A stretch of DNA of 64,000 bases from Chlorops oryzae (GCA_020466095.1 CM035807.1:61819812-61883811); one strand, 5' to 3'; positions 43,130 to 54,811 are shown, numbered from the stretch's first letter. Program-made: numbers and translations. The notes: a model not told the origin generated them from the letters alone.

Positions 43130-44260
43130 CAAATTAAAAAAACTTTGTATTGGATACTATAGGGATGGCGAAATTTTCTGCTTACTTCGAAAGATTTGGG
43201 GGAAAACTAAAAGTTCTCGATTTGTAGGGGTGGTTAAAAAAAGTTAAGGAGTGGTAATTGGAGCTCAAGAAAAGGCCTTTTTGAAAAGCTATTTTAATTA
43301 TAAGAAATATTTTTTTGGGCTACGTGAAGGTGGCCCAAAAAAGTTAAAAAAATTTTCCCCCTTTGGGGGGGTCATCAAAAAAAGTTAAGGGTTGGTCAAA
43401 AGTGGTCAAAAAATGATCATTCACCTAAATTTTTTGGAAACTATTTTAAAAAAATTTTGGCCAACTTCTCACAGCTCTTTGTTAGCGGGGTCCACATTAA
43501 ATTTCGCCCCCGAAAAGCTTTTTGTCAATAACTTTCGTTTTGAAGGTAGGCAAACGAAAATTTTTGGTAGACAATGTTAATCGGACGATAAAAAACAATA
43601 GACAATCGTGAGAAATGTGTTTCAATGAAATTTACTCGGTCAGATGCGTTTTTCCAAAATCGGGGGCTAGTGAGAATTTCTCCCCCGAAAAGTTTTTCGT
43701 CAATTACTTTCGTTTTAAAGGTGGGAAAATGAAAATTTTTGGTGGACAATGTTAATCGGACGATTAGAAACAATGATCAATCTTGAGAAATGTGTTTCAA
43801 TGAAATTTACTTGGTCATATGCGTTTTTCCAATATCGGGGGCTAGTGTGAATTTCGCCCCCGAAAAGTTTTTCGTCAATAACTCTCGATTAAAAGGTGGG
43901 CAATCGAAAATTTTTGGAGGGAAATAGAGGTCAATCGATCTTCTTTCACGACCCTATGTCAGTTTTGCACAGTTACGTTTTTGGAAGTTATTTTGGAGTT
44001 ATAAAATTTTTTAATATATTCAAAAAAAAATTTTTGTTATGCAAAATTTTTAATGTTTTCAGGGTGGTCAAACGTTTTCATAGCCTTATTATTAATATTT
44101 ACTTAACTGAACACGTTTTTCGAAAAGCGGGGCTAGTATACAGTTAGCCCCCGAAAAGTTTTTTTTTCTATAACTTTTGTTTAAAAGGTGGGCAAACGAA
44201 GAGTTTTAGTGGGCAATTGTGGTCAAACAATCGTCAATCAATTCTAATTGATAAATTAAA
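43130..44260. repeat. Tandem satellite-like array with a 175-bp period
   Basis: The block CCCCCGAAAAG occurs at 43,507, 43,682, 43,857 and 44,148. The first three are exactly 175 bp apart and their units align nearly base for base (TTTCGTCAAT...GGACAATGTTAATCGG...). The fourth unit is longer and diverged. Upstream 43,140-43,500 has related G-run/A-run sequence. No coding capacity. Confidence 0.85.
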
Positions 44261-44269
44261 AAATTTTAA

Positions 44270-45427
44270 ATGTTGGGGTGCTAACTTCACAGAGGTTTGC
44301 AAATTAAACTACCTTTGACTGCAATTTACACCCTTGAATTTTAGCATCAGAAATGACTCCTTTGCTCGTTAGCTTTCACTCGCCATATTCCCAAACATTT
44401 TTGAACTACTTTCAAAATGCGTTTGCAGGTTAGAAGTGGAAGAAATCGAACATCTAGGGTGGCTGAACATGGCTGTGTCAAAAGTATATGTTGTAAGACT
44501 ACTGTTAACTGGGAAATCGGACGTATATATTAAATATAGGAATGCTCAAAGAACACTTCCTTTCTGCACTCCTGCTGTGATTTTTGTGTTTCGTGAAACA
44601 AAATCTTTATATTTGACCTTAAAATTACTATGTCTTAAGTAGGATGAAAGTATTGCGTAAACAGTAGGAGGGAGAAGATATATAATGTTTTTTATAAGTC
44701 CTTCATGCCATACTTTGTCGAGCGCTTGAAACACGTCCAAGAATATGGCTGAGCAGTATTCTTTGTATTCAAAAGCTTTCCTTATTTCATTGCTTATGGG
44801 ATTTACCTGCTCTTTTGTCCCATGATTTTTACGGAAACCAAATTGGTGGTGCGGAATTATAACCCTTTCAGACACGAATATAATCAATTTGGAAAGCAGT
44901 GCTTTCTAAAAAAAGTTTGGAAATACTTGGAAGAAGGCTTATGGGTCGATAAGAGGACACCATTATTGCATCCTTGCCTGGTTTTGGAATCATAGATTTT
45001 AAGGAGGATTTCCATGCTTGAGGGTAATATGCAGATCGAATGATCGCATTGAAAAGCTTTCTAATGAACACGATGGCAATGTATGGCATCTCAATAATCA
45101 TTTTAGGTGTTAAGTTGTCCTCTCCAGGTGCTTTTTTGGGGGATAATTGACTTGTTATAATTGCTTTTCTTTCGTTTGAGTGATAATTGATTGGGTAGTT
45201 TTGAGAATTTATTTGAAGTGTTGGCATTTAGCAATTTATTTCAGGGGGGTTGGATTGGAAACTGACTTTTAATGCCCAGCAAAGCCAGTAGACTTTTCTT
45301 CACTACTACGTGTCCAAGCGTCGTTGGTGTCTCTTATGGGAGATTCCCCCACTTTAGGGGATTTAATAAACTTATTTATCATCCATAAATATGATTTTCT
45401 GGAGGACTGTAGGGAAAGCTTCGAAAC
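44270..45427 (-). pseudogene. LINE-1 ORF2: Jockey-type reverse transcriptase fragment
   Basis: Minus reading starts in the linker before RT (KFIKSPKVGESPIRDTND), then SPKKAPGEDNLTPKMI, SSYRPISLLPSISKLFL, HQFGFRKNHGTKEQV, AIFLDVFQALDKVWHEGL and ITAGVQKGSVL. These are the motifs of Jockey-clade RTs. A frameshift near 44,880 and a stop at 44,546 break it. The FADD site is reduced to TFDTAMF by loss of two codons. WRVKANEQRSHF marks the thumb near 44,360. The endonuclease is absent; the fragment begins exactly at the Gypsy-4 LTR. Confidence 0.82.
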
Positions 45428-45728
45428 TGTTGCGTGCGGGGGATGGACGTCTAAGCGAATTCCACAAATAAGAACCCGATCGACTTAAATTTCAATGATA
45501 CTTTATTTAGGTCCTTTTTCTTTTCAATATTGCAATCCCCTTCTGGCTTACTTAACTACCCTTATCCCTAGCTAGCACCGAGATCCACACTTTGTCGTCC
45601 AGACTCACAACACTTCTCTGCTGTGTTTTGATTGTTTTTATATGTTTTGTCACTTTTCCCGCTTAAAGCTGATGGCGTGACGTTGAAGTGTGACATGACG
45701 TTAGTTGTGTTTAGTACGACTCACAACA
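45428..45728 (-). repeat. 3' LTR of Gypsy-4 (301 bp)
   Basis: TGTTGCG...CTCACAACA on the + strand. Parts match Gypsy-1 and Gypsy-5 LTRs (CCTAGCTAGCACCGAGATCC and the CACAACA end). It is followed by the complement of a polypurine tract, so internal sequence lies to the right. It is inserted in LINE-1 ORF2. Confidence 0.78.
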
Positions 45729-45745
45729 TCCCTCCCCTTCTCGGC
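45729..45745 (-). promoter_or_regulatory. Polypurine tract of Gypsy-4
   Basis: Minus reading GAGAAGGGGAGGGA directly precedes the LTR, closely like Gypsy-1's. Confidence 0.7.
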
Positions 45746-46213
45746 AAGTCACGAACATCGTAACTGTTCATAAGAACGTTGCGGCCATGTTGAAATCTGA
45801 GACTCGGGTTAGCCTGCCATGATCTCTGCTGATAGTGGCTATTGGCTCGCCGATGTCACTGGTAATGCTTTGGTATGTTGCTTGCTTGGGTGGGTGTGAT
45901 GATTTCTAATCATCCCGATCTTCTTGATAGTTGTGCTGGTGCGTGATGAAAATTGATGTCGCTGCTTCTATGATGCGTTTTGTCTTTATTGTTGCTGTTC
46001 CGGTGTGGCATCTCAGTGTTTTGAAGAAGATTCAGAATTGTACTTTCTGCCTTAAAACTATTGTAATGTTTGCTCAATTTTTTTTTTAAAGATTTCGATA
46101 TTGAAAATATTCTCATATGTATGTTTTACTTTACTTTAATGTTTTTTTTTTATTGAATTAAAAGGTATTCATTATTTCATGAATTTTAATTCTTATTTTC
46201 TTTCGAACCGTGG
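45746..46213 (-). other. Gypsy-4 3' non-coding region, left part
   Basis: Block-wise similar to Gypsy-1 6,863-7,300, for example around CAGAATTGTACTTTCTGCC. No gene. Continues right of the mariner at 48,778-49,375. Confidence 0.65.
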
Positions 46214-46284
46214 TATAACAGGTTGGCTGATAAGTCCCCGGTCTTACAAAGAAAAACAATTTTTTTTGTCAAAATTCGTTTTTA

Positions 46285-46658
46285 TTATTCAACATAGTTC
46301 CCGTCAAGAGCGATACAACGATTATAACGACCTTCCAATTTTTTGATACAATTTTGGTAGTACTCCTTCGGTTTTGCCTCAAAATAGACCTCAGTTTCGG
46401 CGATCACGTCTTCATTGCAGCCAAATTTTTTCCCTGCGAGCATCCTTTTGAGGTCTGAGAACAAGAAAAAGTTGCTGGGGGCCAGATCTGAAGAATACGG
46501 TGGGTGGGGAAGCAATTCGAAGCCTAATTCATAAATTTTTGCCGTCGTTCTCAATGACTTGTGGCACGGTGCGTTGTCTTCGTGGAACAACACTTTTTTC
46601 TTCTTCATATGGGGCCGTTTTGCCGCGATTTCGACCTTCAAACGCTCCAATAACGACA
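46285..46658 (-). pseudogene. Mariner-1 transposase, C-terminal part
   Basis: Resumes the same frame on the far side of the inner mariner with MSLLERLKVEIAAKRP. FHEDNAPCHKS carries the second catalytic Asp and YSSDLAPSNFFLF the third, at DD34D-type spacing. It ends GRYNRCIALDGNYVE at 46,288 with TAA. With the N-terminal part it totals 349 codons including the stop, a normal mariner length. Confidence 0.92.
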
Positions 46659-46660
46659 TA

Positions 46661-47921
46661 TTAGGTGTAGTAAAAAGAAATCCATTATTTTTCAAATAGA
46701 TGGCGTTATTTATCTGCATCTCGCGTTGTATAAGTCCTATCGTGTTCCGCTACGAGGCATTAGAAAGATGACAGTTCCTACTAAAAAAGCTTTTTTGACA
46801 CTTTTTTGATTGATTGATTCAGTTTTGTTTGAGAGCTTGTCAAAGATGGACATCAGCAAAGAGAAAATTCGCTACATTTTACAGTTTTTCTTCGATAAGG
46901 GAGAAAACGCAAGCCAGGCTAGGATACTGTAACAGCCAATCATGCGCAATTTTGGTTTCGTCGATTCCGTTCCGGTAACTTCGATGTCAAGGATGCACCA
47001 CGCACTGGAAGGCCAATTGTCGAAAATGTCGATAAAATCATGGAAATTATCGAGTCCGACCGTCATGTTAGCACTGTTTCGATTGCAAAAGAGCTAAAGA
47101 TTGCACAAAAAACCGTTTGGAACCATTTGAATAAGGCTGGATACACAAAGAAGCTCGATGTATGGGTGCCACACGAGTTAACGCAAAAAAAACCTCATAG
47201 ACCGAATTTCCATCTGCGAATCGCTGCTGAACCGCAACAAAATTGACCCATTTCTGAAGCGGTTGGTGACTGGTGATGAAAAGTGGGTCACTTGCGACAA
47301 CTTCAAGCGAAAACGGTCGTGGTCGAAACACGGTGAACCGGCGGAAACGGTGGCCAAGCCAGGATTGACGGCCAGGAAGGTTTTGCTGTGTGTTTGGTGG
47401 GATTGGCAGGGAACTATCTACTATGAGCTGCTCCCATACGGCAAAACTCTTAACTCGGAACTCTACTGTCAACAATTGGACCGTCTGAAGGAAGCAATCG
47501 CCCATAAGCGGCCAGCTTTGGCCAATAGGAGAGGAATTGTGTTCCATCAGGACAACGCCAGGCCACACACATCGATAGTGACTCGCCAGAAGCTCCGGGA
47601 GTTTGGTTGGGAGGTTCTTCTGCATCCACCTTATAGTCCGGACCTGGCACCAAGTGATTACCATCTGTTCCTGTCCATGGCGAACAATTTTGCTGGTGAA
47701 ACATTCGCTTCAAGATAGGCTTCTGAAATTCGACTGTCTCAATTTTTTGCTAATAGGAATGAGGGCTTCTATGAGAGAGGCATAATGAAATTACCTTTAA
47801 AATGGCAACAGGTTATCGAACAAAACGGCGCATATTTGACCTAAATCGGGTCATTCTAACTATCTTAAATAAAGCCCTCAATTTAATGCAAAAATAATGG
47901 CTTTCTTTTTACTACACCTAA
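46661..47921 (+). mobile_element. Mariner-2 (inner): 1,261-bp mariner of another subfamily
   Basis: TIRs begin TTAGGTGTAGTAAAAAGAAA and match over about 30 bp. TA flanks at 46,659-46,660 and 47,922-47,923. The transposase is on the + strand. The size is canonical and it sits inside Mariner-1's coding region. Confidence 0.93.
46846..47844 (+). pseudogene. Mariner-2 transposase, frameshifted
   Basis: Starts MDISKEKIRYILQFFFDKGE at 46,846. A small deletion near 46,915-46,930 shifts the frame. The helix-turn-helix region (STVSIAKELKIAQKTVWNHL) runs to 47,246, then a second shift. The catalytic core has VTGDEKWVTCDN, FHQDNARPHTS and YSPDLAPSDYHLF, so the DD34D triad is intact. A TAG at 47,716 is followed in frame by the normal end WQQVIEQNGAYLT, TAA 47,842. 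SETMAR-like mariners are the closest by wording. Confidence 0.88.
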
Positions 47922-47923
47922 TA

Positions 47924-48594
47924 TAATAGTCACTGTTGATGGTTTTTCCCTTCTCAAGATAATCGATAAAAATTATTCCATGCCCATCCCAAAAAACAGA
48001 GGCCATTACTTTGCCAGCGGACTTTTGAGTCTTTCCACGCTTCGAAAACGGTTCACCGATCGCTGTCCACTCAGCCGACTGTCGATTGGACTCAGGAGTG
48101 TAGTGATAGAGCCATGTTTCATCCATTGTCACATATCGTCGCAAAAACGCGGGTGTATTGCGAGTTAAGAGCTGAAAACACCGCTCAGAATCATCAACAC
48201 GTTGTTGTTTTTGGTCAAATGTGAGCTCGCGCGGCACCCATTTTGCACAGAGCTTTTTCATATCCAAATATTGATGAATGATATGACCAACACATTCCTT
48301 TGATATCTTTAAGGCCTCTGCTATCTCGATCAACTTCATTTTACGGTCATTCAGAATCATTTTGTGAATTTTTTTTATGTTTTCGTCGGTAACCACCTCT
48401 TTCGGGCGTCCACTGCGTTCACCGTCCTCCGTGCTCATTTCACCACGCTTGAATTTTGCTTACCAATCAATTATTGTTGATTTTCCTAGGGCAGAGTCCG
48501 GAAACTCATTATCAAGCCAAGTTTTTGCTTCCACTGTATTTTTTCCCTTCAGAAAACAGTATTTTATCAAAACACGAAATTCCTTTTTTTCCAT
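47924..48594 (-). pseudogene. Mariner-1 transposase, N-terminal part, one premature stop
   Basis: Start MEKKEFRVLIKYCFLKGK at 48,594. The paired helix-turn-helix DNA-binding region follows. TAA at 48,460-48,462 interrupts at codon 45 (after STIIDW). The frame then continues to VTMDETWLYHY (first catalytic Asp) and breaks at the Mariner-2 insertion after INSDYY. Apart from that stop and the insertion I see no damage. Confidence 0.92.
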
Positions 48595-48777
48595 TTTTTT
48601 CACAATAACAAAAGTTGCTTCACAAAAGACGTTCTATCTCACAAACTAATTGACTTACAGACGTCAGATTTTGACACGAATTATTTGAAGGTTGCCACTA
48701 AATAAAAACAAAATGTATTTAATACTAGCGACGCCATCTATGTGTCAGACCGGGGACTTATCAGCCAACCTGTTATA

Positions 48778-49375
48778 TTAGTTTTGGTTTTTTATTTTTT
48801 TTTTATTGGATCGAAAACTTTGCGTTTATATAAATATTTTTTTGGAAATCTTACAATTTTTAATAAAGCAGTATTTTTTAAATCGGATAGCAATTGTACA
48901 TTAAAATTCTTAAATATATGTTTTCTATATATATATATATATATTTATTTTTGCTTCTTAAAATCTTAGTACCTCATTAAAAACTTTTTACATATTTCTT
49001 TTTCAAAATTCGTCTGAAGAAAAATCAAAAACTGAGTATATGGCTCGACATTTTTGAGAGTGAAAATGATTTTAGTTCTCATTTTGTTCTTTTTTTTAAC
49101 TGTTTGTTTTTTAAAATTTCGTCTTAAATACAATCAATTACTTATAGCATCTATTTGGGTTCGAAATTTTAAAATCCGAATGATTTCGGATTTTAACATA
49201 TGTAAGTATATGGCTTGAAAATTTTAAGAGTGCCATTGATTTTAGTTTATGCAAATGTATGCCACTGGTGAGCTTTAAATTCCAAGGTTCAATTTCTGTT
49301 AAGCAGTTAAAATATTTTCAGATTAAAAAAAAAAATCTATTTTGATTCATGTGGTTGCATGTTAATATGTATTTT
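48778..49375 (-). other. Gypsy-4 3' non-coding region, right part
   Basis: Continues the similarity to Gypsy-1 (CTTAGTACCTCATTAAAAAC; TTCGTCTGAAGAA). It contains a (TA)n run at about 48,928-48,944. Ends where LINE-1 ORF1 begins near 49,376. Internal genes and the 5' LTR of Gypsy-4 are missing. Confidence 0.6.
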
Positions 49376-50636
49376 GAGATTTTATACCGGACTTTAATGT
49401 ATTGGCGTAAGAAAAGTTGGGGTCAACAGACGCGCTTGGTACAAGATTTTGAGGCGGAGGGCCTCGAACAATAAAAATGTTATTTTGAGGGTTGCGTGAA
49501 GCTTCCTTCTGCTGCGCTAGTCGGCTTTTAGGGTCCTTATAGATAAGACAACCTCTGTAGTTGGCTGTATGTTTTCCGCCACAGTTGCTACACTTTTTTG
49601 TAATTTGGTCAGTATTACCCTTAAAATTACAGATTGTAGAATGGTGGAACTCTCCACATATAACGCAGACAACGCGTAAAGTACAATATGACTTTGTATG
49701 ACCATACTCCTGACAACTCGCACATTGAACAGGTCCGCTTCGCTTAAGCAGTTCCTCAACTACAATACTAAGGTGAAGAAGATACCGGAGATTGTAAATG
49801 TAAATGTAAATTCTCATTTTTCTTTAATTTTGTGCGTCGGGGCATAAATCTATTTTAAAAATGACTTGAGGAACTTTTTCTTTATTAAAAATATTAATTA
49901 CGGCCTTCATGGAAGCCTTTTTCCTCAAGCGCTGGTTTTATCTCAGCCGGCTCTATATCTGATTTCAACCCTTTAATAACGACGGACAGACCCTTACTAC
50001 TCTTGAGCTGATATGTGTTGTAGCTCTTTTTATTATTGTCATAATGTTTAACCACAACTCGATAGTTATTCCCATTATAGACCTTAATTTTGGTCTCGAA
50101 AATGATTCCCTGAGTTTGTGGGGTTATGTGGAAAGTATCTTTCCCTATAATTTGAGTAAAAATCGTTACCAAGAGATTGAAGCTTCGCTCACGAAGGTAA
50201 ATTGGAGGTGGTTTTGGAGTTTTAGGAGCCGAATTATAAGTGCTCTCTTCAGAACTTGGTTTTCACTTAACGCAGTAAATCTATTACCCGCCAAAACATT
50301 TGTTGGAGCCGAAGTTGAAGTGGGTTTATTAACTTAAGCTTTGCCCACATTTGGTTTTTGAGGCCTGAGCTTCCTTTTTATATTAACGTAGCGATATATA
50401 CCTGTCTTTGTGCGCAGTGTCAGGAGTCTAAGTGTTAGTTTTAGTAGCTATTTGGCTATTTTTTCGGTGCTTTTACTTGTTGGTGTTGTTGTTGCACGCT
50501 TGCTAGGATACCGTTTGTCGCTTTGTTAGCGTTTATTAATTGACGAATTAGATTCGTTAATTACTACATAAGCATTCTTTACATTTTGAGTGCTTACAGA
50601 GTGACTACGAGTTCGTGTAGAGCTTTCGCTTTGCAT
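49376..50636 (-). pseudogene. LINE-1 ORF1: Jockey-type Gag-like protein
   Basis: Start MQSESSTRTRSHSVSTQNVK at 50,636. A charged N-terminal region is broken by stops. Then NVLAGNRFTALS, PPPIYLRERSFNLLVTIFTQ and IGKDTFHITPQ lead to the PRE_C2HC-like domain (SSKGLSVVIKGL ... FNKEKVPQVIFKIDL). Three zinc knuckles follow: CASCQEYGHTKSYC, CVICGEFHHSTIC and CSNCGGKHTANYRGC (49,540-49,720). Several frame changes occur (near 50,200, 49,900 and 49,830). ORF1 of Jockey LINEs binds element RNA. It ends near 49,376 against Gypsy-4 sequence. Confidence 0.85.
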
Positions 50637-52006
50637 GCGTACGTTTTTATATCTAGTTTGAAGCTGAGCTTCGAAAAGCACCAGCTTCAAAGCTATTATG
50701 GTGAGTGTCTATAACAGATAGTGGTTTAAGTCGAACGCTAGTGGGTAAATTACAGGAAAGTATGTAAAAAATAAACGAATAGAATTAAATGACGGAACCC
50801 AAGGCAACAACAAAGCTTAAGCGTTCTTATTTAATTTTGGAAAAAATACTTCTCACCTTTGGATGATCACAGCTGCTTACCTCCAACCAGATCTTGATGT
50901 TCTTCAATGGCCTTTCGCTTATGGTGGCTCTCGACCAGCAATGTCGTTGATATTCGTCGTTATTTTACTATATATTTAAACAAATCGCGAAAACTGACGT
51001 CTACGCGGCGAGGTGACCAGCTTTCTTTTTGACTGTCTGGCAATTTAAGTTCAGGTGTTGGACAGCCTCTCCTTAATCTTTGGTGCGCCCTTTTGAAACG
51101 TCGTTTGCTAACTTATTGAATTTGTAGGGTTTTTGATCAAATAAAATGTCTATTTTAACTAAGTGAAATGGTCGATCGCTATCTCGTTTTGATTTGACAG
51201 CATTAATTCACGATTTGGATTTTTGTCTCATTTAACTCCACCATTCTCCTTGGGCTATACTGGCGTATTTTTTGGACACTTTTAGTATTTGTTTCAACTC
51301 TTACTACTCTTTTCCTTTTATTCGACTAAAACCTCCGGTTAAGAAATTTTCTTGGCGTAAACTACACACCCAAAAACAATTACTCAGTGGCGTGTTTATA
51401 TTCGCGAGAGGCACAATTTCAAAAAAGAAAAATCTCATATGCAGTTTTTTTGTGTACTTACCATATATTAGGCATTTTTCTTTTTTTTTCCTTTTTCTTT
51501 CCTCCCTTCTGCCGTTTAATGATTCTTCATTTTTTTGCAGCTCCTTTTTTTATTTATTATTATTATTAGTGAATTATTATTCCTATAATTTTATACAAAT
51601 TTTTCAAAGCGTTACTTATATCCCCTTCTAAATTTATGCTGCTAAAGTATCCTTCAGAAACTTCACTTACACTCGGACCCTGCAGAACAATTTTTCACCT
51701 CTATTCGACAGGTTATAGGAGTACAGTACGAAAATGGTTTAAACAGTACAATCGATAAAATTCGGAATATTTTTGCCGTTTTCACTAAGGGGCCATTTGC
51801 TAGTTTCACTTACACCCAGGCAATACTGGATTAGGTTTCATAAATGTTCAGCATGAAGATGACTCAAATATACCCAATAAATACCAATTTAATTCCACTG
51901 TAGTCATAAAATTTTATATTTTGTTATACTGCAAATTTGTCCTGGCACGGGAAATTCAATTTAAAAGCCGCACGGATCGTTATTCGTTCCCGACTTTCCT
52001 TAGTTT
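50637..52006. other. Unassigned A+T-rich region
   Basis: The part next to 50,636 is probably LINE-1 5' UTR and the part next to 52,006 the leader of Gypsy-5. A pyrimidine-rich stretch lies at 51,470-51,560. I see no gene in it. Confidence 0.45.
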
Positions 52007-52022
52007 ACAACCGGCTGCACCA
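52007..52022 (-). promoter_or_regulatory. Primer-binding site of Gypsy-5
   Basis: Minus reading TGGTGCAGCCGGTTGT, four bases (TTTA) inside the LTR end. The same spacing and a related site are found in Gypsy-1. Confidence 0.6.
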
Positions 52023-52026
52023 TAAA

Positions 52027-52660
52027 TGTTGTGTGCTTGAGATGGGGGTCAAAGCGAAGACCACAAATAAAAACTCCTTTAAATTAAGTTTTCCAATTTT
52101 GTTTAGCAAAGTCCTTTTTGAATCCAATTTTTGCTCACTAAGTTCTCGTATCCCTAGCTAACTCTAGAATCCACATTTTGTCATCCTGGCTCGTAAGCGC
52201 GTGCGCCAAAAATGCGATCTGTTAGCTTTCGATTCCAAACTCGAAGTCCTAGTCCGTTGCTCGATGATCAACTTGTATAATAAGAAAGCCTTTCCATGTA
52301 CATTACTTGAGTCAACGATTTCCTTAGTAATCCTTTGCGACTCATCATCTAAAGTTTAAACGCCATAAATATCTTCAGCCGGTTGTTGTTAACCCAGTTC
52401 TCCTTCCGCGTTGCTGGACGATAAAATAATAATTTATGACCAAATTCTGCAGTTCGCTTATTGAGAAATGCATGAAAATGACGGCTTCATATTTTCAGCT
52501 TCGTGTTTTGTTGTACCCTTGAACTTGATCGCACTCGTTTTATTGTCGCTTTGCTTTCTTTTCAGCTGAAAGTACAGTTTAAGGCTTTTTTGATGACATT
52601 CTGGTTTTTGTGCTTAGAGCCGGCAGCATGACGTGACTCCGGTAAAAGTAACTCACAACA
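52027..52660 (-). repeat. 5' LTR of Gypsy-5 (634 bp), Gypsy-1/4-related
   Basis: TGTTGTG...CTCACAACA with the primer site on its low side, so the element extended to the left. It shares CCTAGCTAACTCTAGAATCC and GTCATCCTGGCTCGTAAGCG blocks with Gypsy-1's LTR. It is too different from the 45,428 LTR to be its certain partner. Confidence 0.75.
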
Positions 52661-52792
52661 GTATCATTCGTCATAAGCTTGGTAACGTGATATATCAGGT
52701 CGAGACGGATAAGGGATTGCAAGGGACGCATCTCAATTTAATCGAACCCCGGGCGCTTATTTTTTCCAGTATATCAGACCAAACAGCGCAAT
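52661..52792 (+). pseudogene. Orphan gypsy integrase C-terminal fragment
   Basis: The + strand frame reads IRHKLGNVIYQVETDKG then THLNLIEPRAL and ends at TAA near 52,790. This resembles the last part of a gypsy integrase. No other part of its element is recognisable. It directly abuts the Gypsy-5 LTR. Confidence 0.5.
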
Positions 52793-52795
52793 AAG

Positions 52796-54807
52796 AGATT
52801 TCGAAAGGCCGCAAGCTAATCCCGCTTTCGCCGTTCGCACCTTAAGGTCACGTTTGGTGAAAAGTCATAGATAAGATAAGAGAATATATCAGATATTATG
52901 ATATCGAAAGCACCAAAAAAGTTGCAACGCTAGCGGTTTCGAAAATAAATGGTAGAGCTAGAATATGTGATCTAGAAAAAACAGGAGTTTTGTTTTCATA
53001 AAAAATAGTAATTTTAGTAGTCTGTTAGAAAAAAAGTTACTTTAATGGACATTGATGACTCCGTCATTATTGAAGCGCTCGCGTTGATATACGTCAATTA
53101 CCCGAATGTCATTTCCCAACAAAACTCCTTCCAACATTCATCTGGACATTTTCATCGTTCTTGTTAGCCCTCTTTTGATGCACTGAATGCGCGTTGAAAG
53201 CCTGTTGCTGTTTCTTCTCGCACCCTATACTTTCCCATTCCTCTTCTAATAATTTTTTGTTTCAATGCCCTCTAAGACCGGCTTGGCAAGATCATTATTA
53301 CTGGCACCTTCTCTGGAATCAGGACTCCAACTTCAGCGTACTTGCATGTAGTCTCGCTAAAAGCATTTAAAAACTATGGCATGTTTCCACTTGCATCAAC
53401 TTCTTAATTGACTAAGCCTTTTTACAAAGTCACTGTTTGCTTTGGTCCGTCAGGCTCATATAGCTCTTGTAGCATCTTCCGTGCTTGCTAATATGAGGAC
53501 TATTTTCTATTATACTTAATAATAGAATATCTGCTTCATATAACCCTTTTGCTCATATGGATCGCCCAGCAATCAAATTTTCCGTATTCAAGATTCTATA
53601 AATTTCGATTCATGATGAAAAATTTTTTTTGGACTTGAAGATTACTTTTTAAGGTCTTGTTTTGTTATAAAACCTAGATCCTCAACATCACCACTGATCC
53701 GAAATTTTTAGTGTCGATACAAAACGTACACATCGGTACCAACTTTAAGGCTTATTTTTTGCAGCAAGCAGTGTCTTCCAGGAGTGTCACTACAATGCAA
53801 TACCTATATAATAAGGGGTTACAACTGATCGACAGATTTGTTTGTAACAGTACAAAAACGTTAACATGCATGAATTGCTGTGCTACGATATATTGCAAAC
53901 AGCATATTAGTCGTTGCCATTGCGCGTCACAAAAACTCCTTTTTATGTGTATGGAACCAACCCTTTCACCATGGACAATGGCATTTAATATTGACAAAAG
54001 TACGTGTGCGACTCCTTGTATCTCATATATCTGCGACCGGTGGCTCTGTTGACGTCCATCGTGAATGTTAAAAGTCATATATTCCATTCAAAATGGTTCA
54101 TCTTCTACCCATGTTGAAGAAGTGGTGACAAAACTTGCAAGCCGCCATATCAAAGCAGCGATCATCTTAGACTTTTAATGAAACAAAATATTATCTTTTA
54201 AATTTTCACATAAATAAAAAATGAATAAAAATTGCCAGATAAACATTTCAACAGGAAAGGGATGCTATTGCTAGATTTGAGCTCAACATATTAATATTAG
54301 GGCTATCTAGCTGCAATCTTGAAATTCCAACTTATTTCAAATTTTTTTCAAATTTCTGTCAATACAAAGGGGGTAAATTTCCGCTTACTAGACTCCACTG
54401 AAGAGAGAAAGCGTAGCAAAATCATTTAAACTCAACTTTTCTAAATTCTAACTGATCTGATTTCGTATTGTTCCTACTTTAATCAGGAAAAAGTAAAAGT
54501 TTGAAGAATTTTTAAGCTTCTAGAAAACTAGAAGCTCAATTTATTACTACTATTTTTTATTACTATTTATTTCTGCAGCGACGATATGTATGTACTTCAA
54601 TAAAAATTAGGCACGTACAAGTTTTCAAAAACTTTTTTTATATTGTTTACTGATATAAAATTTTACAAACGATCGTGGCGCCAGATACAAATATCTAATT
54701 GAGCTATATAATAAATTGAGATTTGGATTTTCAGAATAAACATTAAATTTTTTCGATTTGGGCCTTAGCCGCAGGGGCAGCGCTCATTGAAGAACTATTT
54801 ATGAAAG

Positions 54808-54811
<4 letters not shown>
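52796..54811. other. Unrecognised 2-kb region left of the host exon
   Basis: No ORF here has support; frames at 53.7-54.09 kb are open on both strands and match nothing I know. Probably intronic sequence with old repeats. Confidence 0.4.

Larger units (their letters stand above)
46216..48775 (-). mobile_element. Mariner-1 (outer): Himar/irritans-type mariner containing a second mariner
   Basis: Terminal inverted repeats TAACAGGTTGGCTGATAAGT (left) and its complement (right end 48,775), with TA on both sides. Without the inner element and one TA, it is about 1.3 kb, normal for mariner. The TIR is the kind known from Himar-like elements. The transposase is on the minus strand. Confidence 0.93.

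Noticed and set aside
45428..52660. Treating the 301-bp and 634-bp LTRs as one element's pair
   Set aside because: Both flank inward-pointing internal signals, but they are only distantly similar and unequal in length, so they are listed as separate elements.
52860..53000. Open frame after 52,860 reading like IDKIREYIRYYDIEST
   Set aside because: Short, no recognisable domain and no linked gag or pol; could be a retroelement scrap but not supportable.
53711..54087. Overlapping ORFs on both strands (113 and 111 codons)
   Set aside because: No motif, no repeat or splice context and no sign of coding bias on either strand.
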